64,000 nt of DNA from Vibrio mimicus (GTDB taxonomy: Bacteria > Pseudomonadota > Gammaproteobacteria > Enterobacterales > Vibrionaceae): NCBI RefSeq assembly GCF_019048845.1, contig NZ_CP077425.1:62001-126000 (forward strand), read 5' to 3'. Of the stretch, positions 53,736-62,972 are shown piece after piece. The translations under genes and the position numbers were made by a program. Numbering within the stretch: the first letter of the stretch is position 1; each line of letters opens with the position of its first letter. The notes under the pieces were generated by a model. That model was given only the letters and a program-made list of their open reading frames with translations, was not told where the DNA came from and made no database searches.

Positions 53736-54011
53736 GGATTCCTAAGGTTCTATATCGAATTAATGACAATTCTACGATTAAAAAGCTGCGCACAAGCATA
53801 CTTTGATTTCGTGATTTTCCAAGCTTTTTACTCAAGTTAAGTGATGGTATCAATACTTATGAAGAACGCGAATTGTGATAAGCATATGATTGATTAAATA
53901 TAAACCGCTACATTTTCGACTACAGTAATTTCAGTGCTTAGAATTATTTTTGAAAGAGTAATCGACAAATGATTAGCGCTAATTTTCGATTGTCTTAATG
54001 GGAGAGGCAAG

Positions 54012-54383
54012 ATGCAATTGAGTGAAGACGTTCATAATTACATGGAGACACTGGTAGGTCAGGTGCTTGGGCAACCTGAATATTCAGAGGTTTACGATCA
54101 AGAACAATTGGCTGATTTAGCTTGTTTAGCTTTATGTCAGCTAAGACCCATCTACATACGTCATGACATCGATTTTCTCGCGGCCTTACCAGAAAATAAA
54201 CTCGTTATTCTTAAAGATCATGCACTGATAGCTGTTCAAGCCGCCGTATCCATGATAGTTAATGACCGACGTCAAAATCGAAACAATGATGTACCAGTGA
54301 TCTTCACTCATGCACGTTTTGATGATGATGCAGAATTAGAGTGGTTTGAAACTCCAATAGTGAATCAAATTGAGCACCATTAA
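54012..54383 (+). CDS. ComFB-like protein (possible c-di-GMP receptor)
   Basis: This is a 123-residue soluble protein. The opening SEDVHNYMETLVGQVLGQPEY and the helix LADLACLALCQLRPIYIRHDIDFL fit the late-competence ComFB family. In cyanobacteria, ComFB/CdgR proteins have been described as c-di-GMP receptors; whether this Vibrio protein binds it is unknown. GAGAGGC precedes the ATG. It is followed after 16 nt by the HlyU-domain gene and lies 276 bp from the divergent diguanylate cyclase gene. Confidence 0.65.
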   Translation: MQLSEDVHNYMETLVGQVLGQPEYSEVYDQEQLADLACLALCQLRPIYIRHDIDFLAALPENKLVILKDHALIAVQAAVSMIVNDRRQNRNNDVPVIFTHARFDDDAELEWFETPIVNQIEHH

Positions 54384-54399
54384 ATAAGGAAAAATAAAC

Positions 54400-54678
54400 G
54401 TGGGATTATTTTCGCGACTTTTTGGAAAACCCAAACAACAAGTAATTCCTCAAGTAGAGCCAGTTGAGTACAAAGATTTTCTCATCTACCAAGAGCCAAT
54501 TGCCGAAAACGGCCAGTTTCGTGTAGCAGGTCGAATCACTAAAGAGATCGATGGAGAGCTTCAGACGCATCGTTTTATTCGCTCTGATTTAGTTTCAAGT
54601 AAAGTGGATGCAGAAGAATTAATGCTTAAAAAAGCTCAACTTTTTATTGATCAAATGTCAGGTCAAATTTTTAACTGA
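54400..54678 (+). CDS. HlyU-domain (PF10115) small protein
   Basis: This 92-residue protein starts GTG-GLFSRLFGKPKQ and contains the HlyU-family (PF10115) pattern EYKDFLIYQEPIAENGQFRVAGRITKEIDG then HRFIRSDLVSSKVDAEEL. The family name is confusing: the well-known V. cholerae HlyU regulator is an ArsR-type protein and is not this one. The function is unknown; it is probably co-transcribed with the ComFB-like gene. Confidence 0.75.
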   Translation: MGLFSRLFGKPKQQVIPQVEPVEYKDFLIYQEPIAENGQFRVAGRITKEIDGELQTHRFIRSDLVSSKVDAEELMLKKAQLFIDQMSGQIFN

Positions 54679-54966
54679 CCTAGATTTTGATAGAAATCAT
54701 GAATACCTCACTCCTCAGAGGCTATGCTAAGTCACTTTTCAATGCTGGCGCAAGGTAAGCCTCTGTTTTCAAGGAAGAACGCCAACACTGGTTCGACCTC
54801 TATTTTGTGTGAAAATCGTTGTAATTATCTAACAGAGTTCACACAATCAGCCTCAACTTGATATTAAAAGTAACCTAAGTTCGTAATCGAATTACAAACA
54901 GCTTGCAGTTGATGTCATCGTCCGATAAAAACAGTTAATCATTGTGCCAATAGTCAAGGAACCGCT

Positions 54967-56505
54967 ATGCAAATTGGTGTACCAAGAGAACAACTCGTAA
55001 GTGAAACGCGAGTGGCTGCTTCACCGTCTTCGGTTGAACAGCTAATTAAATTAGGTTTTGAGGTCTGTATCGAAACAAAAGCCGGAGCGCTTGCGAGTTT
55101 CGATGATGCAGCTTATGTCGCTGCTGGAGCAACTTTGGGCTCAAGTGAAGACGTTTGGGCTTGTCCGCTTATCCTGAAAGTTAACGCCCCACTCGATGAA
55201 GAAATCTCTCTACTTAAAGAGGGTACAACACTGGTCAGCTTTATCTGGCCAGCGCAAAACCCTGCCTTGATGGAAAAGCTGGCGAGCAAAAACATCAACG
55301 TTTTAGCAATGGATGCGGTTCCTCGTATCTCTCGTGCACAAGCACTTGATGCACTGTCATCGATGGCAAATATTGCCGGTTATCGCGCTGTAGTTGAAGC
55401 AGCCCATGAATTTGGACGCTTCTTCACAGGTCAAATCACCGCAGCAGGTAAAGTACCTCCAGCAAAAGTGTTTGTTGCTGGGGCTGGTGTTGCTGGCTTG
55501 GCGGCAATCGGTGCTGCAGGCAGTTTAGGCGCGATTGTTCGTGCTTTTGACGTTCGTCCAGAAGTTAAAGAGCAAGTACAATCGATGGGGGCCGAGTTTT
55601 TGGAAGTTAACTTCCAAGAAACCGCTGGCTCAGGTGATGGCTATGCCAAAGAGATGTCTGATGATTTCAATCGCAAAGCTGCTGAACTTTATGCTGCCCA
55701 AGCGAAAGATGTAGACATCATAATTACTACCGCACTGATCCCAGGCAAACCTGCGCCAAAACTGATCACCAAAGAAATGGTGGACAGTATGAAAGCAGGC
55801 AGTGTGATTGTCGATCTCGCCGCTGCAAACGGTGGTAACTGTGAATACACAGTAAAAGATCAGGTGATTACTACGGCTAATGGCGTAAAAGTGATCGGCT
55901 ATACTGATATGGTGGGGCGCCTACCAACACAATCTTCACAACTTTATGCCACTAACTTGGTCAACCTCCTCAAACTTCTGTGCAAAGAAAAAGATGGCAA
56001 TATCGACATTAACTTTGAAGATGTAGTGCTTCGTGGTGTTACTGTCATTAAAGAAGGTGAAGTCACTTGGCCAGCGCCACCTATTCAGGTGTCAGCTCAA
56101 CCTCAGCAAAAAACGAAAGCACAGCCAGTAAAAGCGCAGAAAAAAGAAGCAGAACCCACATCACCAATCAAAAAACTGGCGGGTTTAGCGATTGGTGTAG
56201 GTCTATTTGCGTGGGTTGCCTCTGTTGCACCAGCGGCTTTCCTTGGTCACTTCACAGTATTTGTACTCGCTTGTGTGGTTGGTTACTACGTAGTTTGGAA
56301 CGTAACCCATGCATTGCACACACCCTTAATGTCAGTAACTAACGCAATCTCAGGCATTATTGTTGTAGGTGCATTGTTACAAATTGGGCAGGGCAGTGGC
56401 ATTGTGACCTTTTTGTCTTTTATCGCTATTTTGATTGCAAGCATTAACATTTTTGGTGGTTTTACTGTCACCAAACGTATGCTTGAAATGTTCCGTAAGA
56501 ACTAA
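54967..56505 (+). CDS. pntA: NAD(P) transhydrogenase subunit alpha
   Basis: PntA is the hydride-transferring and part-membrane subunit of the proton-pumping transhydrogenase, which makes NADPH from NADH. The N-terminus [18 protein letters not shown], the dinucleotide fold [22 protein letters not shown] near 176, and [13 protein letters not shown] are present. After an Ala/Lys-rich linker (about 375-400) come four membrane segments (to 508). Length 512 equals E. coli (510). CAAGGAACCGCT precedes the ATG. The 288 bp before it hold no clear gene or terminator. pntB follows after 10 nt. Confidence 0.96.
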   Translation: MQIGVPREQLVSETRVAASPSSVEQLIKLGFEVCIETKAGALASFDDAAYVAAGATLGSSEDVWACPLILKVNAPLDEEISLLKEGTTLVSFIWPAQNPALMEKLASKNINVLAMDAVPRISRAQALDALSSMANIAGYRAVVEAAHEFGRFFTGQITAAGKVPPAKVFVAGAGVAGLAAIGAAGSLGAIVRAFDVRPEVKEQVQSMGAEFLEVNFQETAGSGDGYAKEMSDDFNRKAAELYAAQAKDVDIIITTALIPGKPAPKLITKEMVDSMKAGSVIVDLAAANGGNCEYTVKDQVITTANGVKVIGYTDMVGRLPTQSSQLYATNLVNLLKLLCKEKDGNIDINFEDVVLRGVTVIKEGEVTWPAPPIQVSAQPQQKTKAQPVKAQKKEAEPTSPIKKLAGLAIGVGLFAWVASVAPAAFLGHFTVFVLACVVGYYVVWNVTHALHTPLMSVTNAISGIIVVGALLQIGQGSGIVTFLSFIAILIASINIFGGFTVTKRMLEMFRKN

Positions 56506-56515
56506 GGAGTACACA

Positions 56516-57892
56516 ATGTCTGCAGGATTGGTACAAGCAGCGTACATTGTTGCTGCTGTTTTTTTCATCATGAGTTTGGCTGGCTTATCTAAACAAGAAT
56601 CAGCACGATTTGGTAACTACTATGGTATTGCTGGTATGGCGATTGCCTTACTGGCCACCATTTTTAGCCCAAGTGCACAGGGTATTGCGTGGGTGCTATT
56701 GGCTATGGTGATCGGTGGTGGTATCGGTATCCACTACGCAAAGAAAGTGGAAATGACCGAGATGCCAGAGTTGGTTGCGGTGTTACACAGCTTCGTGGGT
56801 ATGGCGGCGGTATTGGTTGGTTTTAACAGCTACATCGATGCGCCAGAAGCTGCAACCCATGCTGAACACGTAATTCACTTGGTAGAAGTATTCTTGGGTA
56901 TCTTTATCGGTGCCGTAACCTTTACTGGGTCGATTGTCGCGTTTGGAAAGCTGCGTGGTATCATCAAGTCAACACCATTAAATCTACCTCACAAGCACAA
57001 ACTGAATTTGGCAGCTCTGGTTGTTTCAGGTTTACTACTCATCCATTTTGTCAACGTGGATGGTAGTTTATTTGCACTGATCGTGATGACCTTGATCGCT
57101 TTTGCCTTTGGTTACCACCTGGTAGCTTCAATTGGCGGTGCTGATATGCCAGTTGTTGTTTCAATGCTCAACTCTTATTCTGGATGGGCAGCGGCAGCAG
57201 CAGGTTTCATGTTAGCTAACGATCTACTGATTGTGACTGGTGCACTTGTTGGTTCATCAGGTGCGATTCTGTCTTACATCATGTGTAAAGCCATGAATCG
57301 TTCGTTTATCAGTGTAATCGCAGGTGGTTTTGGCCAAGAAGTTGTGATTAGCAGTGATGAAGAGCAGGGTGAACACCGTGAAACTACGGCGGAAGAAGTC
57401 GCTGACATGCTGAAAAATTCTAAGTCAGTTATCATCACTCCGGGATATGGTATGGCCGTCGCTCAGGCACAGTATCCGGTTTACGAAATTACAGAGAAAC
57501 TGCGTGCGCAAGGCGTAACGGTTCGATTTGGTATTCACCCAGTAGCGGGACGTTTGCCTGGTCATATGAACGTATTGTTAGCTGAAGCGAAAGTGCCTTA
57601 CGACATCGTATTGGAAATGGATGAAATCAATGAAGATTTCAATGAAACCGATACGGTATTAGTCATCGGAGCAAACGACACCGTAAATCCAGCTGCATTG
57701 GAAGATCCCAACAGCCCGATTGCAGGTATGCCAGTTCTTGAAGTATGGAATGCGAAGAACGTAATCGTATTCAAACGTTCCATGAATACGGGTTATGCTG
57801 GCGTTCAGAATCCGCTGTTCTTCAAAGAAAATACGATGATGTTATTTGGTGATGCAAAAGAAAGTGTCGATGCCATTGCTAAAGCGCTCTAA
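56516..57892 (+). CDS. pntB: NAD(P) transhydrogenase subunit beta
   Basis: PntB carries about nine membrane helices of the proton channel (1-260) and the soluble NADP-binding domain (about 290-458), with the conserved [47 protein letters not shown] and [17 protein letters not shown]. Start ATG 56516 follows AAGGAG at 7 nt; the frame is open further back into pntA but that is not family sequence. Length 458 (E. coli 462). Confidence 0.96.
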   Translation: MSAGLVQAAYIVAAVFFIMSLAGLSKQESARFGNYYGIAGMAIALLATIFSPSAQGIAWVLLAMVIGGGIGIHYAKKVEMTEMPELVAVLHSFVGMAAVLVGFNSYIDAPEAATHAEHVIHLVEVFLGIFIGAVTFTGSIVAFGKLRGIIKSTPLNLPHKHKLNLAALVVSGLLLIHFVNVDGSLFALIVMTLIAFAFGYHLVASIGGADMPVVVSMLNSYSGWAAAAAGFMLANDLLIVTGALVGSSGAILSYIMCKAMNRSFISVIAGGFGQEVVISSDEEQGEHRETTAEEVADMLKNSKSVIITPGYGMAVAQAQYPVYEITEKLRAQGVTVRFGIHPVAGRLPGHMNVLLAEAKVPYDIVLEMDEINEDFNETDTVLVIGANDTVNPAALEDPNSPIAGMPVLEVWNAKNVIVFKRSMNTGYAGVQNPLFFKENTMMLFGDAKESVDAIAKAL

Positions 57893-57909
57893 AATTATCG
57901 TCTAACAAG

Positions 57910-57930
57910 AAGCCAGCATAATGCTGGCTT
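57910..57930 (+). terminator. Terminator after pntAB
   Basis: AAGCCAGC and GCTGGCTT form a hairpin around ATAAT, followed by CTTTACTTTG, a weak T-rich tail. Confidence 0.7.
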
Positions 57931-57993
57931 CTTTACTTTGTGAAGTGTCATTATTGACATCAATATAACACTGGAATATCTCTTTACCGGATA

Positions 57994-59493
57994 ATGCGTT
58001 ATAGTTTTTGCATGCTAGTTAAACCAAATAATCCCTTGATAAGAGCGCTCAATTTAACGTTGGCAAGTTTGTACTTTGTCATCATATCCAACCCAGTTTA
58101 TGCAGATTCGCTTCCTGAGCGTATCGATCTGTTTGTTTCGCTCTTTGACTCCAATTCTGCGAAGACCTCTTACGATATCCGAACTATACAGAATGATTTC
58201 CCAACACGTTTGTTGACCCCAGACAGCATGTTGCCACAAACATCCGTTTATCCACTGAAAGATATTCAATTGCTGTACAAGCTCTCACAAACTTGTACAG
58301 GAAAGCTTCCCCTTAGCCCATTAATTACCGAGCCATTGGTTTTCACGCGGACCTTATGCAAAGGTTCCAGCCTCTCGCCTCGCTGGTTTGCTCGTAGTGG
58401 TCTTATCCATCCTGGAGGGGGAACCTATGCGTTCCGTTATGCGGAAAAATATCCAGCTCAGTTTGAAAAACTGCTCCCGTATATGCATATACAAGAGCGC
58501 CCCAATGCAGCTGATGGAACCTTGTTGTATCGGTTACAAAATATGACTGAGGATTCGATTACAGCCTTGATCTCTGGTGCATCTATGTTTGGTTCTGGCA
58601 ATGAATTATGGCTGAGAAAAGGGGATATTTATTACCTTTTCAATGAAGAAAACTGGTTAACCAATGCCAATAAGGCAGGGCTGAGCTATAGCCTTTTATC
58701 ATCAGATAACACCTGTTTTATTCAACGAGGTAACATTTGCTGGGATGTAGAGGATCATTCCGATCTTTTGCGCACTAGCATGATCATTCTAGTCATGGCC
58801 AATATTTTCCTCGTTTTGGGATGGTCTGCGTATCGTTGGAATTCCAAACGGCAAGAAATGCGTAGCCGAATGCTAATTCTGCAAATCCTTACGCATGAGC
58901 TACGCACTCCTATTGCGAGTTTATCTTTAACTGTCGAAGGGTTTCGCCGAGAGTTTGAGCATTTGCCAGAATCTCTGTACGATGAGTTTCGACGTCTGTG
59001 TGAAGACTCACGACGTTTACGTCAACTCGCAGAGGCCAGCAAAGATTATTTACAGTCTGATAGTAAACCACTAGCCTCAGACTGGGTTCCTTCTGTGGAA
59101 GAGTGGTTACAATACAAAGTTGAAGAAGAGTTCAGTGGAGCCATCACTCTTAAACTCAATCAAGATGTCGCAGCCAAGCTAAATGTGTATTGGCTAGGAA
59201 CTTGCGTGGATAATTTATTGCGTAATGCTGTCAAATACGGCGTAGCACCTGTCACTCTTGAAGTGATAACTCAAACTAACCTAGTCACTTTTAAAGTGAC
59301 AGACCAAGGTTTATTAACTCATCGTGATTGGCGCCATTTACGCAAACCATTTGTGAGTAAAAGCGGTTTAGGCCTTGGTTTGACTATTGTCGAATCTATG
59401 GTGGCTCGTATGGGCGGCAAAATGTTGCTCGAAGGACCACCGACTACCTTTATTTTGGAGATACCTTGTGAAACAGACACTGCTTCTCGTTGA
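57994..59493 (+). CDS. vxrA: Sensor histidine kinase VxrA (WigK)
   Basis: VxrA senses envelope or cell-wall damage; VxrAB (WigKR) controls type VI secretion, biofilm and cell-wall homeostasis in V. cholerae. A first membrane segment (about 18-37, followed by YADSLPERIDL), a large periplasmic sensor domain (about 40-262) and a second membrane segment (about 265-285, MIILVMANIFLVLGW) are visible. HisKA LQILTHELRTPIASL puts the phosphorylated His near 301. The C-terminal HATPase has LLRNAVKYG and KSGLGLGLTIVES but lacks the usual longer G1 box. It is the first of five genes vxrA-E; a start six codons later is possible. Confidence 0.95.
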   Translation: MRYSFCMLVKPNNPLIRALNLTLASLYFVIISNPVYADSLPERIDLFVSLFDSNSAKTSYDIRTIQNDFPTRLLTPDSMLPQTSVYPLKDIQLLYKLSQTCTGKLPLSPLITEPLVFTRTLCKGSSLSPRWFARSGLIHPGGGTYAFRYAEKYPAQFEKLLPYMHIQERPNAADGTLLYRLQNMTEDSITALISGASMFGSGNELWLRKGDIYYLFNEENWLTNANKAGLSYSLLSSDNTCFIQRGNICWDVEDHSDLLRTSMIILVMANIFLVLGWSAYRWNSKRQEMRSRMLILQILTHELRTPIASLSLTVEGFRREFEHLPESLYDEFRRLCEDSRRLRQLAEASKDYLQSDSKPLASDWVPSVEEWLQYKVEEEFSGAITLKLNQDVAAKLNVYWLGTCVDNLLRNAVKYGVAPVTLEVITQTNLVTFKVTDQGLLTHRDWRHLRKPFVSKSGLGLGLTIVESMVARMGGKMLLEGPPTTFILEIPCETDTASR

Positions 59494-60124
59494 AGATGAC
59501 AAAAACCTCGCTGATGGCCTATTGGTCAGTTTAGAACAAGCTGGTTATGACTGTTTACATGCAGAAACCATTGCAGATGTTAAACAACATTGGGACAAGG
59601 CGGATCTCGTCATTCTTGATCGCCAGCTGCCTGACGGTGATTCCGTTCAGCACTTAGTAGATTGGAAAAACATCAAAGATATCCCTGTTATCCTTCTAAC
59701 CGCCTTAGTGACCGTAAAAGATAAAGTCACGGGTTTGGATGCTGGTGCCAATGATTATCTAACTAAACCTTTTGCCGAGGCGGAATTATTTGCTCGAATC
59801 CGCGCTCAGCTTCGTTCTCCGGATAATGGCCAAGATGATAGTAAAGTAGTCACCGCGAACTTGACCATTGATAAGGCAACTCGCGAAGTGTTTTTTAATG
59901 GTGAATCAGTCACACTGACTCGTACAGAGTTTGATCTGCTACTATTTTTGGCCAGCAATCTTGGCCGAGTTTTTACCCGAGATGAACTTCTCGATCATGT
60001 TTGGGGATACAACCATTTTCCAACCACACGTACCGTCGATACCCATGTATTACAGCTACGTCAAAAACTACCTGGCTTGGAAATAGAAACACTTCGCGGT
60101 GTCGGTTATAAAATGAAAGCGTGA
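59468..60124 (+). CDS. vxrB: Response regulator VxrB (WigR)
   Basis: VxrB is an OmpR-family regulator phosphorylated by VxrA. I start at GTG 59468, where GGAG lies 7 nt upstream and translation reads MKQTLLLVEDDKNLAD at the receiver. Receiver Asp in LVILDRQLPDG is residue 51 with this start; it equals the published D78 when counted from an ATG at 59387 inside vxrA. Lys of NDYLTKPF and the winged helix (TLTRTEFDLLLFLA, RTVDTHVLQLRQKL) follow. The overlap with vxrA is 26 nt. Confidence 0.95.
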   Translation: MKQTLLLVEDDKNLADGLLVSLEQAGYDCLHAETIADVKQHWDKADLVILDRQLPDGDSVQHLVDWKNIKDIPVILLTALVTVKDKVTGLDAGANDYLTKPFAEAELFARIRAQLRSPDNGQDDSKVVTANLTIDKATREVFFNGESVTLTRTEFDLLLFLASNLGRVFTRDELLDHVWGYNHFPTTRTVDTHVLQLRQKLPGLEIETLRGVGYKMKA

Positions 60125-60126
60125 TT

Positions 60127-61011
60127 ATGGCAAAGCCTAATGCACTTATGTTGTTATCAGGTGTACTACTTAGTACACCTGCATTTGCGGATGCGACAGG
60201 GTGGTTTGAAAAAAACACACCGCTAACTCAAGCGCATCAACATCTACTAAATAATGATCTGGAAAATATGTTCAGTTCATTGGTTGAAGTGTGGCAACTA
60301 GAAAAAAATAAAAATCTGAAAACACATCTAAATGATCTTTTAATTCAGTCGTTAACAGTGGATTGCGGTAAAGGGCTAGATAACAAACCTTTTCCTGAAT
60401 GGATACAAGCAGTCACTATAAGGCGAGTGGATGTACAAAGCCCTGGTCGTGATGCTTATCAGGTTGCAATTGACACAAAAACTAAGGTTCCAATTGCGGA
60501 CATTCGACTAACGAAGTGGATCGATAAAATTGTCTCTACGGATAGCGCACTCACCAATCGAGGTGACGTTGTCGCATCTGGGGTTTATAGTTATGCGCAA
60601 CGCTATAACTTAACCAATCCTCTTAGTGCTGGTCTATATCGAATTGATATTACGGCGACTGACCAAGAGTCATGGAGCGCATGGGTCGTATTTGGAGATA
60701 CAATTGCCAAGCAAGTCGTTCGATGGACTTCCAAGGATGAGTGGCAGATTCAGAAAACTCAGTTGCTAAATCCACATTGCCCGCTACCTAAGCTATCCAT
60801 CTCTGTTTTCGATCATATTGATGGCAACTATAAACAGATTTGGAATGAAAGCTATGAATCCGATTATCCAACCAACTTGGAAAATATTTCACTACCGTCA
60901 GAACGTTACATTGTCACTGTATCTATGATTCATCAGCGTTGGCAGGGACCACTGGCAATTGAGCAATCTCAGGTTATTAGCAAAACCTATGACGTTAATG
61001 TGGAGGAATAA
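60127..61011 (+). CDS. vxrC: VxrC, DUF2861 periplasmic protein
   Basis: This is the third gene of the vxr operon. A signal peptide (about 1-21, LMLLSGVLLSTPAFA-DA) is followed by a 270-residue DUF2861 protein with Trp-rich segments (DQESWSAWVVFGD, RWTSKDEWQIQK). It is probably periplasmic. Its role is not known beyond being part of the VxrAB regulon locus; it may modulate the sensor. The start ATG 60127 lies two bases after the vxrB stop; a GTG at 60121 overlaps that stop. Confidence 0.88.
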   Translation: MAKPNALMLLSGVLLSTPAFADATGWFEKNTPLTQAHQHLLNNDLENMFSSLVEVWQLEKNKNLKTHLNDLLIQSLTVDCGKGLDNKPFPEWIQAVTIRRVDVQSPGRDAYQVAIDTKTKVPIADIRLTKWIDKIVSTDSALTNRGDVVASGVYSYAQRYNLTNPLSAGLYRIDITATDQESWSAWVVFGDTIAKQVVRWTSKDEWQIQKTQLLNPHCPLPKLSISVFDHIDGNYKQIWNESYESDYPTNLENISLPSERYIVTVSMIHQRWQGPLAIEQSQVISKTYDVNVEE

Positions 61012-61070
61012 CTGAAGATATTGGACAATATGCCGCTATAAATAAAAAGGACTAATAGGCTTACATCACT

Positions 61071-62234
61071 ATGAATAAAATCTTTCTTTCCGTTGGTTGT
61101 TCGTTAATTCTCACATCCCCACTCGCACTAAGTGCCAACTATGCAATTGAAGCGCGTGGCGATGCAATGGGGGGAGTTGGAGTTGTCTCAGGAAATTTTC
61201 TAACTGGCCCATTTTACAACCCTGCGCTCGTTGCAATCTATCGTCGTAATGATGATGCGGGAATGATCTTACCAAGCATAGGCTTATCTTATAATGATCC
61301 TAATGATTTAATTTCTGATTTAGATAATGTTTCGTCAATCATAGAGCAGACCTCAAAAGGCGATTTCAGCAATATAGATCAGCTTAATAAAAACCTGAAC
61401 GCCATGCAGGGAGATGTACTCAATGCAGAGTTAGGCGGAGTGATCGCTTTTGCTATTCCGAACCAGTTTATTTCCGCCAACGTGTTTGGTAAAGCCTACA
61501 CTGAATCTTTTGTTTCACCTAATATTGATAGCCGAGTATGTTCCGATGATCTCTGTGAGCTTGAACGAGCGAAAGCCAGTTCAGTTAATGCTGTATCCGT
61601 TGGGGTAACGGAACTTGGAATTACTCTGGCTAAATATCAAACGTTCTTAGGTCAGCATATCGCTTTTGGTATAACTCCAAAGCTACAGCGGGTGTATACG
61701 TATGTTTATGAAGCAAACTTAAATAGCTACGATATTAAAGATTTGCGTGACAACGGTACTGGAGAAACCATTTTCAATATGGATGCAGGGGCTCTATGGT
61801 TTTATGGCCCTATACGCATTGGTTTTGCAGCAACCAATTTAATTTCACGCGAAATAAAAACTAAGACCATCACCTCGATCTCAGGAAGTCCGGTTTCATA
61901 CTCCTATGACATGAAACCCCAGTACACGATAGGTGCAGGCATTGTCGCAGATTACTTCACTTTTAGTGTGGATTATGACTTAAATGAAGAAGAGCGTTAC
62001 AAGGATTTCAACGATAACACCCAAATGATTCGTGTCGGTGGTGAGATTGACATAATGCGTCAGCTAAAGTTGAGGGCAGGGTACAATAAAAATCTTGCTT
62101 ACGATAACACAGAGGGAACCATTACCGGTGGCATCGGTCTTTCCCCACTTAATCTTTTCCAATTGGATATCGGTGCAAGCTATACCAATGACAATGCAAT
62201 GGGAGCGTATGTCAACTTCCTTGCGAGTTACTAA
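61071..62234 (+). CDS. vxrD: VxrD, TraF_2/OMPP1-like outer-membrane protein
   Basis: The protein has a signal peptide (1-21, LTSPLALS-AN) and 366 mature residues starting YAIEARGDAMGGVGVVSGNF with ARGDAMGGVG and FYNPALVA, typical of the PF13729 (TraF_2) and FadL-like barrels. The C-terminal part is beta-rich, with alternation and a final NAMGAYVNFLASY, an OM-barrel-like end. Despite the Pfam name there is no sign of conjugation genes. It is the fourth gene of vxrABCDE and is followed by a hairpin that also leads vxrE. Confidence 0.88.
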   Translation: MNKIFLSVGCSLILTSPLALSANYAIEARGDAMGGVGVVSGNFLTGPFYNPALVAIYRRNDDAGMILPSIGLSYNDPNDLISDLDNVSSIIEQTSKGDFSNIDQLNKNLNAMQGDVLNAELGGVIAFAIPNQFISANVFGKAYTESFVSPNIDSRVCSDDLCELERAKASSVNAVSVGVTELGITLAKYQTFLGQHIAFGITPKLQRVYTYVYEANLNSYDIKDLRDNGTGETIFNMDAGALWFYGPIRIGFAATNLISREIKTKTITSISGSPVSYSYDMKPQYTIGAGIVADYFTFSVDYDLNEEERYKDFNDNTQMIRVGGEIDIMRQLKLRAGYNKNLAYDNTEGTITGGIGLSPLNLFQLDIGASYTNDNAMGAYVNFLASY

Positions 62235-62251
62235 GCATCTCTCTATAGTAT

Positions 62252-62276
62252 GGCTCCTTTCAAAGGAGCCTTTTTT
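62252..62276 (+). terminator. Terminator whose 3' arm is the vxrE ribosome-binding site
   Basis: GGCTCC and GGAGCC pair around TTTCAAA and are followed by T6 that ends exactly at the vxrE ATG (62277). The right arm AAAGGAGCC holds the Shine-Dalgarno, so folding both terminates transcription and hides the ribosome-binding site. Confidence 0.8.
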
Positions 62277-62438
62277 ATGTTTGATGATCTACCTACATTG
62301 ACTCATGCTGAACAGCAAGCGGCGGTCGAACAAATTCAGAAGCTGATGGCAGAAGGTATTAGCACTGCAGAAGCAATAAAAATCATAGCCCAACAAATCC
62401 GACAAGAAAAAATGGAACAAAGCCAAGGCACTCATTGA
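62277..62438 (+). CDS. vxrE: VxrE, YoaH (UPF0181) family small protein
   Basis: This 53-residue protein starts [20 protein letters not shown] and continues [20 protein letters not shown], the YoaH/UPF0181 pattern. The function of YoaH is unknown. It is the last gene of the vxr operon and lies directly behind a terminator-type hairpin that contains its ribosome-binding site, so its level should depend on readthrough and translation. A second terminator overlaps its stop codon. Confidence 0.88.
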   Translation: MFDDLPTLTHAEQQAAVEQIQKLMAEGISTAEAIKIIAQQIRQEKMEQSQGTH

Positions 62439-62449
62439 GTGCCTTTTTT
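62427..62449 (+). terminator. Terminator of the vxr operon overlapping the vxrE stop
   Basis: GGCACTC and GAGTGCC pair around ATT, followed by T6. The vxrE stop codon lies inside the hairpin. Confidence 0.88.
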
Positions 62450-62450
62450 C

Positions 62451-62712
62451 TTATCAAGAACCTGAATGTAAAACCACCGAGAGATCTTTGTGATTTTAAT
62501 ATTTTCCTTTTATAACAATGTGTTGTGTTGGTTTTTTATTCCAAATAACATGTGCCGAATCAATGCAAGATCTAGGTTTTGTAATTTAATTACAGATGGC
62601 TGAGTTGAGGGAGTATTTGACAGAATAAATCACTAAGCAAGTAACAACGTCACGTTCCAAGCTGGATTTCGTTGCAACACCCACCAAAAAAAACCATCCC
62701 AAAACCAAAACA
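62451..62712. other. AT-rich intergenic stretch before the attP-like module
   Basis: No gene with a start and ribosome-binding site is visible. A frame without stops runs rightward near 62640 through 62842 (including a stretch reading YYEARHYVEWQPSVPLRKHW) but has no start. No exact dif site is found. It may be the right flank of host DNA or a remnant of another integrated copy. Confidence 0.4.
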
Positions 62713-62716
62713 CCTT

Positions 62717-62750
62717 AGTTCGTATTATGAGGCACGTCATTATGTTGAGT
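62717..62750 (+). mobile_element. attP1-like dif site (CTXphi/RS1 type)
   Basis: AGTTCGTATTA (XerC arm, 62717-62727), a 12-nt centre TGAGGCACGTCA, and TTATGTTGAGT (XerD arm, 62740-62750) together resemble dif, with an extended centre. It lies in CCTTAGTTCGTATTATGA (62713-62730), which matches the CTX/RS1 end repeat CCTTAGTGCGTATTATGT, as I remember it, at 16 of 18 positions. Confidence 0.75.
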
Positions 62751-62839
62751 GGCAGCCGTCAGTACCATTGCGCAAGCACTGGCGGCCTCACTTGCAGCAG
62801 AAGGTGGGCAGCTTGCTGCATCGTTCTGCCAAAGTGAGC

Positions 62840-62868
62840 ACGTAATATAATGTCGGATAATACGCATT
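62840..62868 (-). mobile_element. attP2-like dif site in inverse orientation
   Basis: On the minus strand AATGCGTATTA (XerC arm, 10 of 11 identical to the V. cholerae dif2 arm as I remember it) and TTATATTACGT (XerD arm) flank a 7-nt centre TCCGACA. The site is inverted to the attP1-like one, with 89 bp between. In single strands the two pair into a forked hairpin with 12- and 7-nt unpaired centres, as in CTXphi attP(+). Confidence 0.75.
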
Positions 62869-62972
62869 AAGTGTGTGCCTGTATCTTGAGCAGTTAACTC
62901 TGATGAACTTGTGTATCTTTTACCTCTAATTTACTATGCACTCAATTTTACAGTACGATGGGGCATATATTT

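Noticed and set aside
62640..62842. Open frame through the attP-like region (YYEARHYVEWQPS...)
   Set aside because: It has no start codon with a ribosome-binding site and overlaps the attP-like sites; probably fortuitous.
62717..62868. Host dif2 of chromosome II
   Set aside because: The arms and centres differ from the published dif2 as I remember it, there are two inverted copies, and the spacing fits a phage attP better. No exact dif is in the window.
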